Part shown: positions 40,901-50,600 of the stretch, in pieces
Numbering within the stretch: the first letter of the stretch is position 1
How the letters are laid out: every line of letters starts with the position of its first letter
NCBI RefSeq assembly: GCF_000002075.1
Contig: NW_004798358.1
Location: forward strand, 103,698-167,697
Direction of reading: 5' to 3'
Source of the DNA: Aplysia californica
Lineage: Eukaryota > Mollusca > Gastropoda > Aplysiida > Aplysiidae
DNA: 64,000 nt
Notes under the pieces: model-generated
The model's database searches: none
What the model saw: only the letters and a program-made list of their open reading frames with translations
Told to the model about the DNA's origin: nothing
Translations under genes and position numbers: made by a program

Positions 40901-43900
40901 CTTAATGTATTCATCGGTCAAAATGGACACATGACTCAGCCTTGTTGTGATTGAATGCAAACAACCCGATCGCACGATTCGCAGGCTAGAAAACAAACGC
41001 GTCTGTTTTTGTAGGTCACCGATCAACAATCGGTTTGTGCCACAATGGCCGCTTTGCGCCCTCAATCTGGCTAGCCCTGACTATCCGATGGGCCCGACCC
41101 GACCCTACCCGATCGCGTATGTGGGCACCCCCTATAACACAGTGATCAAAGAATATTACAGTTATTCATTTTTCTTGAGACAGTGATGACATACAACAGC
41201 TGAAAATTCCTTACATGACATGACTCAATCATTTTCCCTTCAAAATCATTCCGGACTTCTTTGTACTTGTCAATGAGGACTTTGTATTCATCCACTGAAA
41301 TACAAGAGGGAAGTGGGCCAAGTAATTAATCTGCAGTGATAAAAAACAAAATCAAGAAACATTTCTTTACCAAATTTCAGACTACATGAAGCAACACTCT
41401 ACTCTCTGAAATCCTCTTCCATAACAAATTTCCTTCACACAATATCACATTAAACGTAAAAACTTTAATGGGAAAGTTCACATTATTCTCCTAAAAGGTG
41501 ACGTTTACATTATACTTCCAAAATAGTTATGTGTACAAAAGATAAAAACAAATACAAATAATATAGTTACATCTCTCCATAAGAACAATCAAGGGAAAAT
41601 ATAAAATATTCCTTCAAAAATGTAATTAGAAGATGAATAAACTGAAATATACAACCATTCTTCACAAGACTTTAAAATGTGAAAAAAAATTGAAACTTAC
41701 ATGCTTTCTTGTTCTTCACCTCAGCCTGGGAAATGAAATAACAAAAAGTGCTTATTGTTTGACTAAAACAAAAAACACACATCCCCAGTCCTCATTATTT
41801 TGTTTTGTCTCTTTCTCCAACACTGAAGTACTCATGCATCGACAGCACTGCTGTTTTCTCACAGTATCAAACTTTTTAAATCAATCCTGAAAAACATAAT
41901 TTTCTAACGAGACAGATAACAATGATACATGTTGGAAACAGAGAATATAATTTAGAGGAAAAGATGCCAAGAAGAAAAAGAAAACAAGGAAAGAGAATCA
42001 TCTCAGCTGCTGACTGGCAGTACTTTTCAAATTATTGCGCTAGTTAAGAATAAGAGGCAACAAAGGACACAACAAGTATCCAAAACATTGTCAGTTAGAT
42101 CAAGAATCACACCAAGCCAAAATGCTAGCTGATTACTCAATAAATCTGAAGAAAAAAAAAAGCAATAAAAATTCAAACTGAAAGAAAGCAAAGTTGAGAA
42201 ATCGCACACTCTTCAAAACTATGTGACAAAAACCATGACGGAGATTTAGTGTGGTTACTCCAATCATACCTTTTCAATGTCTTTTGCTGATGCATTGTCT
42301 CTTCTTAACCTTTCCAGCTCAAAGCATCTTGTATGATAAATTTCCTTGGCCTGAAAGAGATGGAAGCAATGCCGATTATACTGACACATCTTATTCCCTT
42401 ATGTATTTTCAATATGCAAACAGTTTCAGGTAAGAACAAATTGTTTTTAATTTTACCCGGGGGATACTAGACACATATACATAAATATGCTTTTTATTTT
42501 AATCTACAAGAGAGTGAACTTAATGTAGTTAGGGTGAATGACACAAGAAAAGATTTTATAAGCACCTTATTACTTAACCAGTGAGATAACAAAAAGCAAT
42601 CAGTCCTCACCTTGTGCAATGCTGTGGTTGTCTGTTGAATGGTCTGGACAGAATCCAGTGTGCCCTGTTCATTTTCCTTCGTCTAAAAGATAAACAAGAA
42701 GGACAAAAATATTACATATTGTGCTCTAACCCACATACATATAACTCCCAATACTCAAGCCTTACTCACTGCATTACTGAACATGTATGTTCCAGAGTAA
42801 AAATTGGTCTCTTCATGGGAACTCTGGTTCTTTGAATCACTAAAAAACTGTAGAATTACAAGACATGCTTTAATTTATGACTTCGCGTGTAGCAATGCCA
42901 ATCAAGCTTCTGCGTAGGGGAAATTTTGTTACTCGTTTGCAGGTATATTTTTTAACTGGGTCGGATGAAGGTGACGAACTTCCTCAAACTCGTTTGGCTC
43001 TACTTCTGGACCAATGTGAATGAAACTTGGCAACCAATCAGAAAGTAGGGCAAATTAATGATATGCGGATGTTAAATTGTTGTTTTCAAATCCCTTTAGC
43101 TACGAGCATTTCACTCTTGGCAGCTCAATGCCGCCCTCAAGTAACCACATGTCCTTGTCATCTGGTCGTTGCCAGAGTAGAGTAGGCTTTGTAAGTCTGT
43201 AGGTGAGTGTAGGAGCCTGCGTTGAAGAACAGCCAGGTTTGGGCAGTGAAGGAAAAGATGTTCAATGGTCTCCTCGTGGTAGTCACAGTGTCTGCAATGG
43301 GGTTCCCATATGGGGTTAATTCTGTTTATGTACTTGTTGGTGTGTAAGTGTCCTGTGCGGGCTCTGAAGATCAACGTCTGATCAGCTCTACATAAGAGAT
43401 TCAAAGGGTCTTTGGGGTTGGGTTTGTCCATATACCCGAAGAGAGATCTTCCTGTTTCTGCGTTGACCCATCTGTTTAGCCACTCGTCTCTGCTTTTGGC
43501 TTGGATGATCCCTCTGCAGGTCTGGAGTTTGTACACATAAATTAACCTATATTTTTGGTGTTGGAAGCACTTTCGTATTGAGTATTGCGTAAACTATAAA
43601 GAGCTTGAATTTCAACATCGAGAAGGTAAGAGATCTATCTTTCCTCTACAGTGTTCTCAAATTTGAATGTTTTGTGTCAAGTAGTTATTTAGAATTTATT
43701 ATAAATGTACCACAACCCCCCCTGTCAAAAGCGGCTTCGCACTGAGATGGCCCATTTTCCCCTCGCTCCCTCTGCAAATGTCTGTAGCCTACAAATGGCC
43801 GCATGAATATTTCAAGCCCGTTCATTGGTCACTTGAAACAGGGAAATGTCGGGTCCATGCATCTCACTGTTTTTCTCTCTGTTCCCCTATAACATTGCAA

Positions 43901-46900
43901 TGGTGGTATTCCAAGAAGAGCTTATCTTGCCTCGGGGTGTTCGTGTCTCAACGAGAAAAAAGATTTTTAATTGTACGGCATGTTAGATTGAATGAATTAT
44001 ATTTTATGGTTGGCCTTGGTCCAAAGTCATCAAAGAAAACTTTGCGATTATTTAATCACGCTGCCAACATATTATTATTCTTAAAGATCCCATGTTGTGA
44101 TACGATGCTATAAATAAAATGCTCTCATCCTGACACCCTTTTTTTTTCTCAAAATATGTTCACCAAAATTTTAATTATAACAAAATAACTACAAAATGGT
44201 TAGTAAATCTGACTGCAGAAATGATTTCTCCACCCAAAAACACATTATTGAGTAGCCAGGTTTCTTTCAAAGATTCCATTAAATTTTGATATTATCAATT
44301 TTCTTACAGAATCTGCTGTTATGTGGTCCATTTTTTTGGAGTATTTTCCTATATGTGGGTCATCCATATTTTGCCGACCTTTACAACCCTATAACTTTTG
44401 TATTTATGAATCGATTCTTTAAATCCAAAAAGCATGATTCTTAGAATTGAAAACTCTTTCTTCAATTTTAAATAAAAAAGTGCTAAAGTGAAAAATCCAA
44501 TTTTTCATTGACTTTGCTATCCCATGGTAGGTCCACCCCTGCACGACACTCAATATCATCCCAACAAAATGAACTCATGGCGACAGCTGTATTCAAGATT
44601 AGTTATCATATTTTGGAACTATGTAAGTTTTACATCCCCCTCTACACAACTGTAGATCATTACGGAGGCAGGCTGCTTGACCCTGCTTGTCAGGGCCAAC
44701 CCAAGCTGAGAAGAATGCAATGTTCCAGCGTGCAGATGGAGATCTCAATAACAAAACCTCCATAGATTTGAATCGAACTCACATCTTCTGTATGCAATGG
44801 GGAAATCCTAACCAATATACCACAAATGCCTGTAAATTAATGAGTGGTAAATATATTCATTTTTAGAAAAACAAAGCACATCTTCCCAAAAAATTATTTA
44901 CTGAAATTCGTTTACACATATCTCTAATACTTGTAACTTAAAAAAAGACATCAAAATACTGAAGACGGAACATTGGGTCCCAGTACTAGCAGCAGCAACA
45001 GAACTAGCTTTTTAGCTGACTGACCGTCTTATGCCGTTTGTGTTGCTCCTCGCTGTAGCGCACCATGTCCTTGATCAAGTCTGCCCATGTGTGCACAAGC
45101 TGCATCTGCAGTGTCGACAGCTTCTCAATCAGATTTTTCAAGACATTCCAAAAGGGTCCGAAGGTTCTGAAAAATTAAGTAATGACATAAGATCAATTAC
45201 CTCGTGTTGTATTGCTCTATCCATTCTTGGACATACAGTGTAAACCATAATATACAATAACAAAAGAGAAAAAAAGAGAGACTGATAGACCCCTATACAT
45301 CGCCCTCCCAACACCTGCAGGTTGTGATTAGCTGCTGCAACTATGTGCCTTTTCCCATACCCTCGATACAGAAAACACGAAAAAGAAAAGGTAACATGCT
45401 GCTACACTCAAACCACACCCAAGGGGAGAGAACAGTCAGCAGCTCATTGTGAGTACATGTAAAACAAAATGGAAATGCAGTTACATCATCACAGTCCAAT
45501 AAAATTTTTTAATGAAAACAAAAAAACCAACACCAACCATAATGTGTTCTGCCCTTACTTCAAATTGAGGTTAGTGACACAAAATTAACAGCATCAGATA
45601 CTCACCCAACTTGAGGGGTATTTGCAGCTAACTTTGCAAGCTTGGTAAGCAATTTACTGTAATTTTCCTCAACAGTGCAACTGAAAATATAAAAAGCCAA
45701 AGATGATCCTCCATAACTAATAAGATGTGTATGTTGAACTATGCTGTAGAAAAAGAATATGAACAGACAAATTTACAAAGAATGCATTGTTTCATCAAGG
45801 TCACACAAATAATATTCTACGCAGCTCATTAAAATTAAATGTGCAAGATGAGCAAAATTTGCTCAGGTAATAAAGTATTAAAACACATCAGACATACATT
45901 TAAAAACCCAAAAAGCCTGAAACTGGAAGACTTCAGTCCTGAATACTTGATAGTGATAGTTTTACAAATTAAAAAAAACTCAGAAAGCCAACTTCATGCT
46001 GTCTTTTGACTTTCATAAACAAGAGACCGACTCCTAAAAGACACCTACCCACGTCACACAACCTGGCCACATGAAATAGCTCATACAGCAAAATCATATC
46101 ACAAAAATAATGGAACACTGGAACACTCCAGAAGAAAAGGAAATAGAAAAATGTTAGTGGACTTTTTTCACACTATCCCTATTATCTGGAGTAAGTTTTA
46201 GCAATTGTTCTAATCTTCACTCACCAAGTGCCTCCAGGTTGTTAAAGAGCTTGTCTCTAAAGGGCACTGGCACTGGGCCTATGGCCACTTTGGGTTCATT
46301 CATTGACCTAATTCTTTATCTCCAGCAAGCAGCTCCCAGCGGCTCGCAGTCGGAACCCCTGTGCCGGTGAGCCGCTGACAACGGCCCAGGCACATTCCTT
46401 TACGACAACTTCGACACCAAATTACTTTTCGGCAATTGCCAAAAACAGGTCTCTTATACCGGAGTTCATTCATCAGACAAAGAACTATCAAAATATGTTT
46501 GCTACTTTCGATTTAATAACTCATTTAATGACTTTTTTTTTTTTCATTTTTATATTTAGCACCAAAAAAGGGCTCCGGCGTAGTGGGTTTACCCCCCTCG
46601 GAGATAAAGAGTTTATACTTTTCCAACATCTAAAATATCAACAAAATTAAAGAGCAAGAGCAATATTAAAATTAAACATATTCTTGTGCATCTTTCAACT
46701 TATTTCCACTTTTCCTTTTGTTTTAGAAACAATTAAATCATAGACACACCACCAGCAAAGGAAATACAAAAGAGCCAAACCTTTCTCGAAGAAAATCAAC
46801 CAACTCTTTCGTGGAAGTATGGCCATGTTTCATATTATGATACAAGGCGAAGTATCCATTGTTTTTGGGACCCTGCAAATAAAATTTTACAAGACTTTAA

Positions 46901-47630
46901 TGAGATTTATGACAGGAATACCATCTATGCTGATAACAAAGCAGTTTAAAAATGAAAGATAACAACAATATTTTCACCTTTTATCCAAAGAAATAAAAAA
47001 TCTCTCTCTCTCTCTCTCTCAACCTATGTACATATATATAATACATGCAAAACAAAAACAAACCAGATAAACTTTAAACCCACAGGTGTGGCAAAACACT
47101 TGTGTATAGGAAACTCCTGCCAACTTTAGTATTTATAGAAAGTGTGAAAAGGACGCTTCTGCTTCATTACTATAAATCCTTGTTAGCTCCTTCTCTGGAA
47201 TTATAAATCAATGAGTGCAGTTTTATACCAATACATCGCTGCAGCAATGGTTGGCATGCATTAACATACAAATGTGTAGAGGTAGTAAAAATTTTCCCTT
47301 AAAATTAAAACTTGCTCTCTAAAAAAACAAAAAACAAAAGAAGGTATAAAACAGTAAACCAAAATTCATGTTCAATAATATTTTTGTCCCAATGTTCTAG
47401 TTCATTTTCAGAAACACATAATAATAGACTTCTTCTTTGCCCTCCCCTACTAGATCATAGGGATAGCGACTGCTGGCTCTTTAACCAGCAGTGCAATTTT
47501 CACAAATGTTGAAATACCGCAGAAAAGACCTATTTATTGTCCGGACTTATGACTAGTCCAGCTCAAAGCTACTAACAACCATCTTCCTTAACGACAAGAA
47601 GGAGGGGGAGGGGGAGGAGGAGGAGGGGGA

Positions 47631-47661
<31 letters not shown>

Positions 47662-50600
47662 AGAAGACGAAGAAGACGAAGAAGACGAAGAAGAATAAAT
47701 ACCGTCGTGAAAATCTATTTATTAATCCAGACTTACAACTAGCCAAACCTACTCTAACGCCAACGTCTACCTTTACAAAGGACACCCCCTCCCCTCCCCC
47801 GGCTCTTTAACCTGGAGTGCAATTATGTTGAAATACTGCAGTGAAGACCTATTTATTGATCCGGACTTATGACTAGTCCAGCTCAAACCTATTAACGACC
47901 ACCTTTCTAAACGACTAGAAGAACTTGTAGAAGAAGAAGAAGAAATGTTGAAATATCGTCGTGAGAACCTACCTATTTATTAATCCAGACTTATGACTAG
48001 TGAAACCTACTTTAACGCCAACGGCCACCTTTACAAAGGACCCCCCACCCCCACGATTTGTTGTTTTCTATTCTATGATATGGCATTGGCCAAGACATCC
48101 CTGGATGGATACTAACAGGAAACAGCGAACTCGTCACACGGTGTCGTCACAGCTGAAAAACGTGTGGTGAGTTCACCAGAAAAAAGTATCCAAATAACAG
48201 TTAACGGCACTCTTCGGGAGAAGTGGTCCCGACCTAATGCCTTACAAATTTATACACATAGATCTATTACACAATCGGAAACAAAAACGGAAGTAGAGTA
48301 AAAACAGCTGGTATAAAAATAGGTTTGGGCCTTTTCTATAAATTTACTGTTGTCTGTCTTCTTCCATTTCTGAGCCTTTTTCCACTTCCAATTATTTAAT
48401 CTGATAGAAGGCCTAACTTTTGATTCATCCCCTGTCGAAGCTGCCCCTTTTCGCCCTGTCCAATTTGCATCAGCTTTAACTCTTGTCCTGCGTCTGTGCT
48501 GAGATGCGAATCTTATCAGCAACCGATTACGTTGTACGTTCCAGGCAGGCCGCCGGGGTCACTTTGTGTGTACTGTTGGTGTACAGCCCGCGCGCCGGGA
48601 AACATGTGTTTTCGCCATGAATAACGCTGTATCTTTCATAGCTTTCTATTTATAAAGTATTACAAACACATGAATAACCCCCTCTCACAAGCTGATAGAC
48701 ATTACGATGAGTTAGGCCCATTTGAATAACCTTTCTAGACGCTCTTGTTGGTATGAATGACCTGAGGTTCGAAAGGGGATAATTTAGGTCAATTTCCGAA
48801 TGTTTTGCACTCAAATTGTTCTTTGTACCTGCACATTGGTATTCAAAAATATAAAACAAGCTTCTTTCGAGCTCCAAATGTCTAAAATGGTCAATTTCTT
48901 CTATAATTTCATTGGACGAACATTTAGAGCTAGCTCTACCAACTTGGCGTGTTTTGAATGAGACGTACGTCTCAACTACGAACAAACGCAGGCGGTTCTA
49001 GAAGAAGGCCACAAACGCACACAAACTCAAGCAGACTGACCCACACACACTTGACCTGCCTGAATGGGGATCCGACGCGTGACCAGAATTGAACGCGAGA
49101 TGATGCTCGGCGCGCGTGCGCTGAGCCAGGGGCTAGACTGACTCGGGACCAGAACGCAGGCGAGGTGCCATAATAGGCTTATCTGGCGACATAAACCCGG
49201 CCCTCAAAGGACGAGGGTTAGAGTGAAAAGTACACGGAGATGGAGTTTTCTGGAGCTTTTTTGCTAAAAATAGAAACAAGTGGAAGCCTAGGAAGCACAG
49301 ATTTTATTTTTAGATAGAATCAAATGTGCAACGAGACATGGGTCAAATGATACGCAAAAGCAAAGTCTTGGTAGAGGCAGCGTTGAAGATTACCCCGTGG
49401 CCGAATTTGCCCCAACTTATGTGACGAAATAACTGTGACGAGATCACTGGAGGTATGTGACGACTTCACAGTGTGACGAGTTCAATAATGGATGATGGTC
49501 TTGAACAATTTAAATTTCAACTGTACTACTAGACTACTTGGGCTACATTAAATAGGCCTACTAGGCTACATCAAAATTTTGATTCAGACCAAAGGTACAA
49601 ATTCAACACATTGACAGACCTGGACTAGGCCTAGATCTAGACTAGATCTAGACTGTCTAGACATCCATCTCATTTTGGCGTTAGCCTACATTAACTTTTA
49701 AGTATGACTGTAATGTCATTCAATATGCATCATGCGTGATGTGTGTAGCTTTGTACTTTTTTGTGGAACAAAAGTAAAAGAAAGGAAGAGGCTAGCCGTA
49801 CTTAATGACGGCTAGACTGCTAGGCTGTAAGGCTAGACAGCTGGGCTAGCCGTACTTAAGTACGGCTAGACAGCTGGACTAGCCGTACTTATTTTTAATA
49901 TGATGGCCAGACTGACCCACAAAATTTTTTTTAAATAGGCCTACTGAATTGTAAATAAATTATCAGTTTGCTGTAGATTCTACCTAAAGAGAAACCAGGT
50001 GCCTTAAAGTCAGTGCATGTACTTTAAACCTGAATAGTTACTAGTGAGACCTGTTTTCTAATGTTAATAGGGCCTAAGATAAGTACAGCTAGACTTCTTG
50101 GTTAGCCGTACTTAGACGGCTAGGCTAGCCGTACTTAAGGACGGCTTGGCTAGCCGTTCTTAAGGACGGCTAGACAATCAGGCTAGCAGTACTTATTATT
50201 GATGGCTGAATTTTAAATGACATTTTCTGTTTGCAATGCCTAAAGTATTTGTATTTCAGACAAAACCAAAAGGTGCCTTACTGACTTGCATATATTTTAA
50301 ACCTGAATAATTACTAAATTACTTGATCTAGATCTAATGAGACCTGTGTACCCAACAGGTTTGAGTCGATAGGGCCAAACCTAGATCTTTAAAGTACGGT
50401 TAGACTGGCAGTCTAGCCGTACTTAAGTACAGCTAGACTCTCAGGCTAGCTGCACTTAAGTACCGCTAGATCTAGCCACTTCGTAAAAGAAAACCATCTT
50501 GAGTCTTCAGTTTTTCATTCTCAAGAATGAAGGCCTACAGTAGACTACACTAGGCTAGATCTAGATCTACAGACTAGTTACAGACAGTGAGGTGAGTGAG

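Larger units (their letters stand above)
46873..49770 (-). other. FCHO intron 1, left part
   Basis: It contains the tandem repeat at 47.5-48.05 kb, a GC-richer island at 48530-49170 and two unrecognised minus-strand frames (48250-48522, 90 residues; 48650-48985, 111 residues, starting [20 protein letters not shown]). Neither frame shows a domain that can be named; they may be remains of an unidentified element. Confidence 0.4.

Noticed and set aside
47588-47785. Frame with poly-Pro, poly-Ser and Phe-Val runs
   Set aside because: Product of the GGA/GAAGAC microsatellite, not a protein gene.
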